64,000 bases of DNA, from contig JAJQHD010000037.1 in NCBI GenBank assembly GCA_021199855.1, positions 1 through 64,000 on the forward strand. Reading direction: 5' to 3'. The position numbers and the translations under genes are program-made. Under the pieces are notes generated by a model. It was not told the origin of the DNA. It made no database searches and was given only the letters and a program-made list of their open reading frames with translations. The DNA is from Oscillospiraceae bacterium. GTDB taxonomy: Bacteria > Bacillota > Clostridia > Oscillospirales > Ruminococcaceae. Each line of letters starts with the position of its first letter. Positions within the stretch are counted from its first letter, which is position 1. Shown piece by piece: positions 17,349-25,935 of this stretch.

Positions 17349-18788
17349 TTATGCTACAACGAAGAACTTGACGAGGAAGATAAGGGAAATGACAATTGTC
17401 AGCCAGGAAACTTCCTTGAACTTGCCGGTGCAGAGCTTGATTACGGTGTAGGTGATGAGACCTAAGCCGATTGCATGTCCGATAGAACCGGTTATCGGCA
17501 TACCGATAAGCATGATTGCCGCAGGAGCAAGCTGTGAAAAATCGCTGAAGTCGAGATTCTTGAGTCCGGAGAGCATGAGAATTCCGACATAGACAAGTGC
17601 TGATGAAGTTGCAGCCGCAGGAATTACAGCAGCGACAGGCGCTAAGAAGATGCAAGCTAAGAACAAAATACCGGTTGTAAGAGCTGTAAGACCTGTTCTT
17701 CCTCCTGCTTCTACACCGGAAGCAGACTCAACGAAGGTGGTAACGGTGGAAGTACCGGTCACAGAACCGACAAGAGTACCGACCGAGTCGGAAAGAAGAG
17801 CTTCTTTCATCTGAGGCATGTTGCCATTCTCGTCAACCATGCCAGCTCTTGAAGCGGTACCAACGAGAGTTCCGATGGTATCGAACATGTCTATCATGCA
17901 AAATGTGATGATAAGAGTGATTACAGTGAACCATCCGATATCAAACAGAGTTGAGAAGTTGAACTTGAAGAGAGTGGTTTCAGCCATATCTCCGAATGCA
18001 GGGAGGAAAGATGCATCAGCAAGGTCGGCAAAAGGATTTACGCCAAGGAAAATAGCTTCCCCTGCCCAGTACACAACAGAACCAATGAGCATACCCAGAA
18101 GCACGTTAGCTTTGATGCCATAGTGCCTCATTATAATCATTGCAAACAGTCCTACAAAGATTGTAACAACAGTGAGAACCATTGTCGGGTAAGCGGTATC
18201 ACCTACCATGGAGTCTTTCAGAACGGATGGAGTCAGAGAGCCAAAGAAGTCTCTAAAAACATAAAAGCAGTTGCTTTCGGGTTCAGCCGCATCATAAACG
18301 CCTACATTTGAGCCGAAGCCGATGTTTAAGAGCATAAGACCGATTGCAGGAGCGATTGCTGTTCTGATTCCAACAGGAATAGCCTGGACTATCTTGTCTC
18401 TGATATTGAAGATGGAGAGGAAGAAGAATACAACACCCTCAATCAGGATTATGCAGAGACCTGCCTGATATGCCTGAAGGTAGGAACAGCTTGCAAGTGT
18501 TGCGATATTTGCAACTACAACAGCAAAGAAACTGTTCAAACCCATGCCTGGAGCCATTGCAAAAGGCTTGTTTGCCAGGAAAGCCATGCAGATTGTGCCA
18601 ATTCCGGAAGCCAAGCATGTTGCCATGAATACGCCGTTCCAGAGTTCAGTGCCCTCAGCACCAAAATTCGTCAGCAGATTCGGGTTCAGAGCAATGATAT
18701 ACGCCATTGTCATGAACGTGGTCAGACCTGCAAGGATTTCGGTTTTGACTGTAGTGCCGTTCTCTTTGAGCTTAAAAAGTTTTTCCAT
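17349..18788 (-). CDS. NCS2 family purine permease (AzgA-like)
   Basis: This 479-residue transporter has 12 or more hydrophobic segments. It carries the AzgA-branch signatures TTFMTMAYIIALNP and PFAMAPGMGLNSFF near the N-terminus and FDTIGTLVG in the middle. Members of this branch import adenine, guanine or hypoxanthine by proton symport. The ATG at 18788 is used rather than an in-frame TTG nine bases earlier. No purine riboswitch core was seen in the 5' leader. It is transcribed alone from a strong promoter at 18886-18914. Confidence 0.9.
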   Translation of the reverse strand: MEKLFKLKENGTTVKTEILAGLTTFMTMAYIIALNPNLLTNFGAEGTELWNGVFMATCLASGIGTICMAFLANKPFAMAPGMGLNSFFAVVVANIATLASCSYLQAYQAGLCIILIEGVVFFFLSIFNIRDKIVQAIPVGIRTAIAPAIGLMLLNIGFGSNVGVYDAAEPESNCFYVFRDFFGSLTPSVLKDSMVGDTAYPTMVLTVVTIFVGLFAMIIMRHYGIKANVLLGMLIGSVVYWAGEAIFLGVNPFADLADASFLPAFGDMAETTLFKFNFSTLFDIGWFTVITLIITFCMIDMFDTIGTLVGTASRAGMVDENGNMPQMKEALLSDSVGTLVGSVTGTSTVTTFVESASGVEAGGRTGLTALTTGILFLACIFLAPVAAVIPAAATSSALVYVGILMLSGLKNLDFSDFSQLAPAAIMLIGMPITGSIGHAIGLGLITYTVIKLCTGKFKEVSWLTIVISLIFLVKFFVVA

Positions 18789-18885
18789 GTTTATCAATCC
18801 TTTCGGTTTTGCAAGAAAGATTTTATCTTTTCTGCTATTGTTGACGAACCATTCACCTGATGTTCATCGATTCATCACACAATAT

Positions 18886-18914
18886 ATAGTACACGATAGA
18901 ACAAGAAATGTCAA
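18886..18914 (-). promoter_or_regulatory. Promoter of purine permease gene
   Basis: Minus-strand TTGACA, 17-bp spacer and TACTAT. It leaves a leader of about 90 nt before the start codon, in which no riboswitch was recognised. Confidence 0.7.
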
Positions 18915-19011
18915 CAGGTTGGGGACGATTTTGAAAAATAATTTGTAATAGAAATTTCGGATTATCAATGATTTTGTTTTGGTCATTATTACCACAAACG
19001 CAGATCTTGTA

Positions 19012-19040
19012 TTGCAATTTCGCTCTTCGCATGTTATAAT
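19012..19040 (+). promoter_or_regulatory. Promoter of the proBA-containing operon
   Basis: TTGCAA (19012-19017) and TATAAT (19035-19040) are 17 bp apart, upstream of five closely spaced plus-strand genes. Confidence 0.65.
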
Positions 19041-19088
19041 ACAATAAATACACACAAATTGAATCCTATTGAAAGGTGATCATTTACT

Positions 19089-19517
19089 ATGAATCTGGTT
19101 CTGACTGCGGAGCTTCAATCGAGATTTGCACCGCTTCCTAAAAACATGCACATTATATTCTGCATTATTGCAACTGTTGTCTTCCTGGCACTCTATCTGA
19201 GAAAGCGCAAGATTGTTGACTTCCTCTGGCTTTTCGTATGTGACCTCCCGTTGATCCTTCAGTTTTACGGCGACCCAACCACTGCGGCAGTTGTCGGAGT
19301 TTGCGAAGTTATACTTCTGATTGCTATATTCGTATTCTGGATTCAGGACAGAAAAAATTCTAAAAATCAGCTTGATGATGAATCCGGAACGGATGGCGGA
19401 GATGTTGACGATTTGAAGGATGTCGAACAAGCAGTCAAGGTTGAGCGCTCAAAGCTTGCCGGAAATGATGCCGATGACAATGTAATCAATCAGGCATTTG
19501 ACGGTTACAATCCTTGA
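19089..19517 (+). CDS. Small membrane protein of unknown function
   Basis: This 142-residue protein is not recognised. It has about three membrane segments (near residues 20-36, 43-60 and 66-84) and a hydrophilic, acidic C-terminal tail from about residue 90, probably cytoplasmic. AAGGTGA lies about 10 nt before the ATG. It is the first gene of an operon with a dehydrogenase and proBA. The second gene starts 13 nt after its stop codon. Confidence 0.75.
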   Translation: MNLVLTAELQSRFAPLPKNMHIIFCIIATVVFLALYLRKRKIVDFLWLFVCDLPLILQFYGDPTTAAVVGVCEVILLIAIFVFWIQDRKNSKNQLDDESGTDGGDVDDLKDVEQAVKVERSKLAGNDADDNVINQAFDGYNP

Positions 19518-19530
19518 TGGAGGGTTTTCT

Positions 19531-20466
19531 ATGTCAAGAGCTGTTATTCTGGATGCTGACACTGTCACAAGCGGAGACGTATCGCTTGAACCGCTTACTT
19601 CCCTTATAGATACGACTGTTTTCGGATTCACTGCACCTGATGAGATTGCTACTAATATTGGCGACACTGAAATAGTTCTCACAAACAAATGCAGAATCAC
19701 CGAAGAGGTTTTCCTGAAGTGCCCGAATCTTAAATTTATAGGTCTTTTTGCAACCGGTTACAATAATATAGAGATTGAAGCCGCCACGAAGCATGGATGT
19801 GTTGTAGCGAATGTTCCCGGGTATTCATCCGATGCAGTAGCACAGCACACTTTTGCCCTGATTCTCAATCACTTCTCAAAGATTCACGAGTATAACGAGT
19901 ACGTTCAAAGCGGAAGCTGGAGCAAATCGAAGCTGTTTACGCACTTTGAAATCCCGCTTAATGAGCTGTCAGGCAAAACTATCGGAATAATTGGCTACGG
20001 TGCTATCGGAAAATCGGTTGCGAAGATAGCTCAGGCGTTCAATATGAATGTCCTGGTGTACACAAGAACGGGTTCGATTAATACCTTGGAAGAGGTTTTG
20101 AAAGGCTCAGATATCGTCACTCTTCACTGCCCTCTGAATGATGGCACTAAAGAGCTGATTAATGCTGAAACGCTTTCGATGATGAAACCGACTGCCATGC
20201 TTGTGAATACTTCACGAGGCGGAGTGATTAACGAAAAAGACCTGGCGGAGGCGTTAAAGAACGGAAAGATAGCATTTGCAGCGATTGATGTTCTTACAAT
20301 GGAGCCAATATCGCCGGAGTGTCCTTTGCTTGGGCTTCCGAATTGCGTGATTACTCCTCATGTAGCATGGGCTCCTATTGAGACAAGAGTAAGGCTCATA
20401 GGGCTTGTCAGAGACAACATCAGGGCATATCTTGAAGGCAACCCAATCAATAACGTAGCAAGATAA
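19531..20466 (+). CDS. D-2-hydroxyacid dehydrogenase, NAD-dependent
   Basis: This 311-residue oxidoreductase of the D-isomer-specific family resembles glycerate/hydroxypyruvate reductases. The Rossmann motif GIIGYGAIGKSVAK is clear. The catalytic triad is visible as Arg in VNTSRGGVI, Glu in DVLTMEPI and His in VITPHVAWAP. The start at 19531 has GGAGGG 6 nt upstream. The substrate cannot be fixed. Its place directly ahead of proB is unusual and may reflect shared amino-acid metabolism. Confidence 0.9.
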   Translation: MSRAVILDADTVTSGDVSLEPLTSLIDTTVFGFTAPDEIATNIGDTEIVLTNKCRITEEVFLKCPNLKFIGLFATGYNNIEIEAATKHGCVVANVPGYSSDAVAQHTFALILNHFSKIHEYNEYVQSGSWSKSKLFTHFEIPLNELSGKTIGIIGYGAIGKSVAKIAQAFNMNVLVYTRTGSINTLEEVLKGSDIVTLHCPLNDGTKELINAETLSMMKPTAMLVNTSRGGVINEKDLAEALKNGKIAFAAIDVLTMEPISPECPLLGLPNCVITPHVAWAPIETRVRLIGLVRDNIRAYLEGNPINNVAR

Positions 20467-20489
20467 AATATAGAAAAGGTTTGATATAT

Positions 20490-21278
20490 ATGAAAGATAA
20501 ACTCAAACGAGTAGTTATAAAAGTCGGCACCTCTACCCTCACCCATCCTTCCGGACAACTCAACATCCGGCATGTTGAGGAACTTGTCAAGGTTATTTCG
20601 GATATCAAGAACTCGGGAGTCGAAATAGTTTTAGTCACTTCCGGAGCTATCGGGCTAGGTGCAGCAAGACTTGGAATGAAGGAAAGACCAAAAGACACTC
20701 CCACAAAACAGGCTTGTGCCGCTGTGGGACAATGCGAGCTGATGAATATCTATGAGAAGTATTTTAACGAATACGGAATCGTTGCCGCACAGGTTTTACT
20801 TACGAAGTTTGTTCTGACTGATGAAAGAAAAGAGAATGTCATCAACTCGCTGGGTAAAGTTCTTGAATTGGGAGCTATACCAATTGTCAATGAAAATGAC
20901 GTTGTTGCCATAGATGAGCTAGAGCTTGAAGTCGGGGAAAATGATACTCTCGCCGCAATTGTTTCTGTATTGACGAAAGCAGATACGCTCATCATAATGT
21001 CGGACATAGACGGTCTATATGAATGTGATCCGAAGGTAAACAGTGATGCGAAGCTGATTTCCAAAATCACTGAGATCTCGGATGATTTGCTGAAAATTGC
21101 CGGTGGCTCGGCTTCAGGACTTGGAACCGGCGGAATGGCGACAAAGCTCAAAGCGGCTAAAATTGCACTCAGTGAAAATATAGATATGATGATTATAAAC
21201 GGCAAGCGTCCGACTAATTTGTACGACGTATTTGACGGCGAGCAAATCGGAACGCTGTTCACGACTGATAAGGAGTGA
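20490..21278 (+). CDS. proB: Glutamate 5-kinase
   Basis: This 262-residue amino-acid kinase makes glutamyl 5-phosphate, the first proline step. It has the N-terminal VVIKVGTSTL, the SSGAIGLG-type loop (here TSGAIGLGAARLG), VNENDVVA, and the GTGGMATKLKAA nucleotide region. It lacks the C-terminal PUA domain found in longer homologs. The ATG at 20490 is used; a TTG nine bases earlier is poorer. proA follows 4 nt after the stop codon. Confidence 0.95.
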   Translation: MKDKLKRVVIKVGTSTLTHPSGQLNIRHVEELVKVISDIKNSGVEIVLVTSGAIGLGAARLGMKERPKDTPTKQACAAVGQCELMNIYEKYFNEYGIVAAQVLLTKFVLTDERKENVINSLGKVLELGAIPIVNENDVVAIDELELEVGENDTLAAIVSVLTKADTLIIMSDIDGLYECDPKVNSDAKLISKITEISDDLLKIAGGSASGLGTGGMATKLKAAKIALSENIDMMIINGKRPTNLYDVFDGEQIGTLFTTDKE

Positions 21279-21282
21279 GATT

Positions 21283-22530
21283 ATGACTGATTTTGAAACC
21301 ATCGGCAGGAATGCAGTTGAAGCTAAAAAAGAGCTCTCCTGCTCGTCTGTAGACTTCAGAAATTCGGCACTTATGCTTATTGCGGATTCACTTGAAAAGC
21401 ACAAGCGCGATATTCTGGAGCAGAACAGAATTGATGTAAAGTCGGCTGAGAAAGCTGGCATAAGCGACACTATGACCGACAGGCTTTATTTGAACGAAAA
21501 GAGAATTCTTGATATTGCCGACGGAGTCAGAAAGGTAGCCGCTCTCCCCGACCCTGTCGGAATCGTTGAAGGCGGAGAGATAAGACCTAACGGACTCAAA
21601 ATCACGAAAATCAGTGTTCCGATGGGAGTTATCGGAATCATATACGAGTCGAGACCAAATGTCACCGTTGATGCAGGAGTTCTCTGCCTGAAAAGCGGAA
21701 ATGCCGTAATTCTCAGAGGCGGAAAAGAAGCCATCTACACAAATACTATTCTGGCGATGATTATGCGTGATTCTGTAGCAGAAGCCGGACTTCCTATAGA
21801 CTCCGTTCAGCTTGTTGAGGATACCACCCGTAAATCCACTGAACAGATGATGAAGGCGAACGGAGTTATTGACCTGCTTATCCCTAGAGGCGGTGCCGGG
21901 CTCATAAACGCCGTTATTCAGAATGCAACCGTTCCTGTTATTCAGACAGGCACCGGAAACTGCCACATTTATGTAGATTCTTCTGCGAGCATACCGATGG
22001 CGGTTGATATCGTCGACAATGCGAAAACTTCGAGACCTTCTGTCTGCAACGCCGCAGAGACTCTTCTTGTCCACAAGGATATTGCCGAGGATTTCCTTCC
22101 TGCTCTTAAAAAGAGGCTTGACAAGTCCCATGTTGAACTGAGAGGTTGCGAATTAACGAAGATGATTCTTGGAAAGTCTGTTGTTCCTGCAACTGAAAAA
22201 GACTATGAAAAAGAGTTTTTAGACTATATTCTCGCAGTCAAGGTTGTTGACAATATCTACGAGGCAATCGAGCATATTCAGAAGTATTCATCCGGACATT
22301 CTGAGTGCATTGTAACCGAAAGCGTTTCTGCCGCCGAAGAATTCCAGAAGAGAATCGATGCCGCCGCAGTTTACGTCAATGCTTCAACGAGATTTACCGA
22401 CGGCTACGAATTCGGTCTGGGAGCGGAAATAGGAATCTCCACACAGAAGCTCCACGCAAGAGGACCTATGGGACTTCGGGAGATGACGACTTACAAGTAT
22501 ATCATAACAGGTAATGGACAGATAAAATAA
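21283..22530 (+). CDS. proA: Glutamate-5-semialdehyde dehydrogenase (gamma-glutamyl phosphate reductase)
   Basis: This 415-residue NADPH-dependent enzyme carries out the second step of proline synthesis. Visible are GVIGIIYESRPNVTVDA, LIPRGGAGLI, the catalytic cysteine in RPSVCNAAETLLVH and the C-terminal ARGPMGLREMTTYKY. The start at 21283 has AAGGAG 7 nt upstream and follows proB directly. Confidence 0.96.
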   Translation: MTDFETIGRNAVEAKKELSCSSVDFRNSALMLIADSLEKHKRDILEQNRIDVKSAEKAGISDTMTDRLYLNEKRILDIADGVRKVAALPDPVGIVEGGEIRPNGLKITKISVPMGVIGIIYESRPNVTVDAGVLCLKSGNAVILRGGKEAIYTNTILAMIMRDSVAEAGLPIDSVQLVEDTTRKSTEQMMKANGVIDLLIPRGGAGLINAVIQNATVPVIQTGTGNCHIYVDSSASIPMAVDIVDNAKTSRPSVCNAAETLLVHKDIAEDFLPALKKRLDKSHVELRGCELTKMILGKSVVPATEKDYEKEFLDYILAVKVVDNIYEAIEHIQKYSSGHSECIVTESVSAAEEFQKRIDAAAVYVNASTRFTDGYEFGLGAEIGISTQKLHARGPMGLREMTTYKYIITGNGQIK

Positions 22531-22545
22531 ACACTGAGGTTAATT

Positions 22546-23517
22546 ATGTCTACAGATAATGAAAACAAAAAAGAAGAGATTATCGAGAGCACGAATTCTC
22601 AGACAGTTTCCGATGATCTGACAAGTCTTGCCGACGCCGCTGGCATTATTGAGGCTATCCCTGAGGAAAAGCCTGCTGAGCCTGTGGAAGAGCCTGAACA
22701 GTCGACTGAAAATACAAAGAAATCCAAGAGAAAGAAGAAGCTTAAAGAGATTTCTGAGAACACAGAAAAAGAGCGGAAAGAGGTCATGGAAATCCTTGAC
22801 GACGCTTTGGACGAGGACACGGAAAGTCTTGGAGTTTCAGAAGATGAGGATTCAGAAGAATCATCTTCAATTAACATAAGTCTTTCTCAGATTTTCTCCG
22901 CTATCTTTGGTTTGATTGTACTTGGATTTGCGATATTTGGTGTCGTTACTGCTGTCATTGATTACCGGGATTATGTCGAATCTAAGAATGATAATTCTGC
23001 ACTGATTAACTCTCTTGAAAGGCTTGTCCTTCCGCTTTCTGCGGCTGATGTCCCATCTTTTGAGAGCACATCGCTTCTCAATCAGGATGTCATCATCACT
23101 GCGGCTTGTTGGGATGTTATATTGAATCCTTCTTCGACATACACTTCTGAGAACGGCTACTACTCTATCTCCTATTTCGAGATTGATTCGAGGATTATAA
23201 AGCTCTTCGGCTCGGGTCTCAGTTATACTCACGGAACCGTCGGCGACGAAGAACTGAGCTTTAAGTATGACGAAAGCACAGGAATGTACTCGATTCCGGT
23301 AAGTCCACGTTCGATGGCGTACTATGCTGTTGTACAGCGTATTGAGGCAACCGACGACGGTTACACGATTGAAATCGCTTATTACATGCCTATCAACGAA
23401 TGGACTTCGACGGATAACTCTCCCGAAAAGATTACGACCTGCACAGTTACAGGTTCAGGACTCAGCTACACCATTTCATCGCTTCAGGTCAGTGAAATCA
23501 TAAGTGGCAATCTTTGA
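22546..23517 (+). CDS. Membrane protein with acidic cytoplasmic domain, unknown
   Basis: This 323-residue protein is not recognised. The first 110 residues are highly charged, with a Lys-rich patch (KKSKRKKKLKE) and an acidic stretch. One membrane segment follows (about residues 120-145), then a mostly beta, probably extracellular domain of about 180 residues with no cysteine motif. It is the last gene of the proBA operon, 15 nt after proA. Type II membrane topology is inferred from charge distribution. Confidence 0.7.
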   Translation: MSTDNENKKEEIIESTNSQTVSDDLTSLADAAGIIEAIPEEKPAEPVEEPEQSTENTKKSKRKKKLKEISENTEKERKEVMEILDDALDEDTESLGVSEDEDSEESSSINISLSQIFSAIFGLIVLGFAIFGVVTAVIDYRDYVESKNDNSALINSLERLVLPLSAADVPSFESTSLLNQDVIITAACWDVILNPSSTYTSENGYYSISYFEIDSRIIKLFGSGLSYTHGTVGDEELSFKYDESTGMYSIPVSPRSMAYYAVVQRIEATDDGYTIEIAYYMPINEWTSTDNSPEKITTCTVTGSGLSYTISSLQVSEIISGNL

Positions 23518-23535
23518 TATGATTTGTCTTAAAAG

Positions 23536-23561
23536 CTGTGGGATTCTCCTACAGTTTTTTA
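23536..23561. terminator. Bidirectional terminator
   Basis: CTGTGGG (23536-23542) pairs with CCTACAG (23548-23554, one G-T), followed by T6. An upstream A4 lets it work on the minus strand for the convergent SpoIID-like gene, whose 3' end overlaps the T-run. Confidence 0.75.
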
Positions 23562-24542
23562 TTTTGAAGTGACTATTTCAACACCTGTGAAGTAGAAGCT
23601 GATTATTTCGTAATAACTGTAACCGGCTTCTGCCATCTTATTTCCACCATACTGCGAAAGTCCTACAAGATGTCCGCTTCCGGATACTCTGAAGATGAAC
23701 CTATCAAATTCGCTTGAATAGGATACAGTGAATCTCGCCGAAGGGAGATTAAGCCAGGAGGAAAGCTGTTTGCCGGTGATAGTTTTGTCTCCGGCAAGAG
23801 TAACCTCTGTGACATATCCGGTATCGGTTGATGAGGTTACCTCTATCCATTCAGATGGGTCGCCTAAAAGTGTTACGCCTTCATTCTGAGTGGTTATTCT
23901 TGCAAAAATTTCGTCTGAAGTATAGTAGAGCTCGGTTATGTAATCGCTGTCATATTCACTTTCTACGCTCATAAGATATGGAACATCTTCGCCCAAGACT
24001 GTGAGTGCACTTTCACTGACTCCGCCGTTTGATACGCAATACGCTGGTGCTATAATATTGCCATTATAGGTGGCATACTCCCCTATCACTTTGCTGACAG
24101 CACTGCGGACTTTTCCCATACAATCTGAGTCATATACCAGCCGGACATACTTGTTCGTATCGGTACTGATGTCACAGCCAAAAAGCTCTGTGGTCGGTGA
24201 AGCTTCCTCTTCAAGCCGTCTTCCTAAAATATATGTATACATGAGAACCGCCTGTGCTTTGATCAGTTCAGGTTCAGCGTCCATCTGAAGAGTTCCAAGT
24301 ACTGAATATGTCAGGTAGTCTTCTATAGACAGCGTCGTTACTGATTCTTTAGTGACGTCATAGACGTTTACCTCTTCAATCATAGGATAAGCTTTAGGCT
24401 CTGTATTCTGCGATAGTGCAGGCAGTGCTTCTTCTTCACTTTGGAAGAAATACGCTGAGCCCTCAGAAATCAGTACTGCTATTACAGGAAACGTAACGAG
24501 AGCTATTGTCACAAATAAAAGCCCTCTGAGCACATTTTTCAC
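23559..24542 (-). CDS. SpoIID/LytB domain protein
   Basis: This 327-residue protein has an N-terminal membrane anchor (about residues 5-25) and a SpoIID domain. The landmarks are LSIEDYLTYSVLG, KAQAVLMYTYIL, the SNGGVSES cysteine-adjacent loop and GHLVGLSQYGGNKMAE near the end. SpoIID is the peptidoglycan lytic enzyme of engulfment. The glutamate in the AEMP motif of active enzymes is not present here (Thr84/Gln86 occupy that region), so activity is in doubt. A GTG start at 24542 is used, with AGAAAGG 9 nt upstream. It is a single-gene unit ending at the convergent terminator. Confidence 0.8.
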   Translation of the reverse strand: MKNVLRGLLFVTIALVTFPVIAVLISEGSAYFFQSEEEALPALSQNTEPKAYPMIEEVNVYDVTKESVTTLSIEDYLTYSVLGTLQMDAEPELIKAQAVLMYTYILGRRLEEEASPTTELFGCDISTDTNKYVRLVYDSDCMGKVRSAVSKVIGEYATYNGNIIAPAYCVSNGGVSESALTVLGEDVPYLMSVESEYDSDYITELYYTSDEIFARITTQNEGVTLLGDPSEWIEVTSSTDTGYVTEVTLAGDKTITGKQLSSWLNLPSARFTVSYSSEFDRFIFRVSGSGHLVGLSQYGGNKMAEAGYSYYEIISFYFTGVEIVTSK

Positions 24543-24638
24543 GTCTATCAGCCTTTCTAACTTGATACTTTAAGAATAGCACCTGATGGGCGGGCATATT
24601 GTCGAAGTGTGGACTTAAAAATATTTGGCTTGGAAGTA

Positions 24639-24667
24639 TTGATTTTTTCGGGCTCATGATGTATAAT
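24639..24667 (+). promoter_or_regulatory. Promoter of tRNA-Arg
   Basis: TTGATT (24639-24644), 17-bp spacer and TATAAT (24662-24667), ending 22 nt before the tRNA. Confidence 0.7.
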
Positions 24668-24689
24668 GGCATGGTGTCTGGAACTTGAT

Positions 24690-24766
24690 GTTTCCGTAGC
24701 TCAGCTGGATAGAGCGACCGCCTCCTAAGCGGTAGGTCGGGTGTTCAAATCACCTCGGAAACGCCA
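24690..24766 (+). tRNA. tRNA-Arg, anticodon CCT
   Basis: The 77-nt gene folds as a full cloverleaf. The acceptor arm GTTTCCG pairs with CGGAAAC; the D arm is GCTC/GAGC, the anticodon arm ACCGC/GCGGT and the T arm GGGTG/CACCT with TTCAAAT loop. Anticodon CCT (24724-24726) reads AGG arginine codons. The 3' CCA is encoded. Confidence 0.96.
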
Positions 24767-24772
24767 TAAAGT

Positions 24773-24802
24773 AAAACCGCCGAAGTTGCCCTCGGCGGTT
24801 TT
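24773..24802. terminator. Bidirectional terminator of tRNA-Arg and ychF
   Basis: AAAACCGCCGA (24773-24783) pairs perfectly with TCGGCGGTTTT (24792-24802), loop 8 nt, giving T-runs on either strand. Confidence 0.9.
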
Positions 24803-24819
24803 GTTATTTACGATTAAAA

Positions 24820-25914
24820 TCAGACGTTGAATCTGAACAGCACGACGTCGCCGTCCTGCATGACATATTCCTTTCCTTCGGAACGGATGAGTCCCTTTTC
24901 CTTTGCGGCAACCATGCTTCCGCAGGCTTCCAAGTCACTGAATGCGATTACCTCGGCTCTTATGAAGCCACGTTCAAAGTCGGTGTGAATCTTGCCTGCC
25001 GCCTGAGGAGCCTTTGTGCCCTTCTTGATTGTCCAAGCGCGACATTCGTCCTTTCCGGCAGTCAGGAATGAAATGAGCCCTAAAAGCGAATAGCCTTCTT
25101 TGATTACTCTGTCAAGCCCAGAGACTTCGAGACCCAAATCTTCAAGGAAAAGCTGTCTGTCCTCTTCTGCCATGTCGGAAAGCTCGGCTTCAATCTCGGC
25201 ACAAATCGGGAGAACTGCGGAATGCTCGACTTCTGCTATATCTTTGACTGTAAGATAATTCTTCGAGGTGTTTATATCCGCTCTGAAATCGTCTTCTGAG
25301 AGATTTGCGGCGTAGATGACCGGCTTCTGTGAGAGAAGCGGAGTTGAACGAATCATCTCTTTTTCATCATCGGTAAACGGATAGCTTCTTGCAGGCTTAC
25401 CGTCAGTAAGGTGAGCAAGCAAACCTTCAGTCAGTTCGATATCCGCCTGATACTTCTTGTCGCCCTTGACCATCTTCTTTGCCTTGTCAAGACGGCGTTC
25501 CAGAACTTCGATATCGGCAAATATTAGCTCCAAATCTATAGTCTCGATGTCACGTTTCGGGTCGACAGAGCCTTCAACATGAATGATGTCGTCCGACTCA
25601 AAGCATCTGACAACGTGGATAATTGCATCACACTCACGGATGTTTGCTAAGAACTTGTTTCCGAGTCCTTCACCCTTCGATGCTCCCTTTACAAGCCCGG
25701 CTATGTCTACAAATTCGAGAGTTGCCGGAGTAAACTTTGTTGGGTTGTACATCTTTGCGAGCTTGTCGAGTCTTTCATCTGGAACACTGACGACACCGAC
25801 ATTCGGCTCTATCGTACAAAATGGATAGTTAGCCGACTCTGCACCGGCGTTAGTAAGCGCATTGAAAAGTGTACTCTTTCCTACATTAGGAAGTCCTACC
25901 ATGCCTAATTTCAT
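24820..25914 (-). CDS. ychF: YchF/OLA1 family nucleotide-binding protein
   Basis: This 364-residue TRAFAC P-loop protein has GLPNVGKST (residues 7-15), DIAGLVKGASKGEGLGN and a C-terminal TGS domain (FLTAGKDECRAW onwards). As in other YchF proteins the G4 motif is NLSEDD rather than NKxD, consistent with ATP preference. It associates with ribosomes and takes part in stress responses. It follows trpS by 21 nt, so cotranscription is likely. Confidence 0.95.
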   Translation of the reverse strand: MKLGMVGLPNVGKSTLFNALTNAGAESANYPFCTIEPNVGVVSVPDERLDKLAKMYNPTKFTPATLEFVDIAGLVKGASKGEGLGNKFLANIRECDAIIHVVRCFESDDIIHVEGSVDPKRDIETIDLELIFADIEVLERRLDKAKKMVKGDKKYQADIELTEGLLAHLTDGKPARSYPFTDDEKEMIRSTPLLSQKPVIYAANLSEDDFRADINTSKNYLTVKDIAEVEHSAVLPICAEIEAELSDMAEEDRQLFLEDLGLEVSGLDRVIKEGYSLLGLISFLTAGKDECRAWTIKKGTKAPQAAGKIHTDFERGFIRAEVIAFSDLEACGSMVAAKEKGLIRSEGKEYVMQDGDVVLFRFNV

Positions 25915-25935
25915 GTCAAATAATACCTGCCTTTG

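Noticed and set aside
18789..18914. Purine riboswitch in the leader of the purine permease gene
   Set aside because: The leader is about 90 nt long and lacks the paired loops and conserved pyrimidine core of the purine aptamer.
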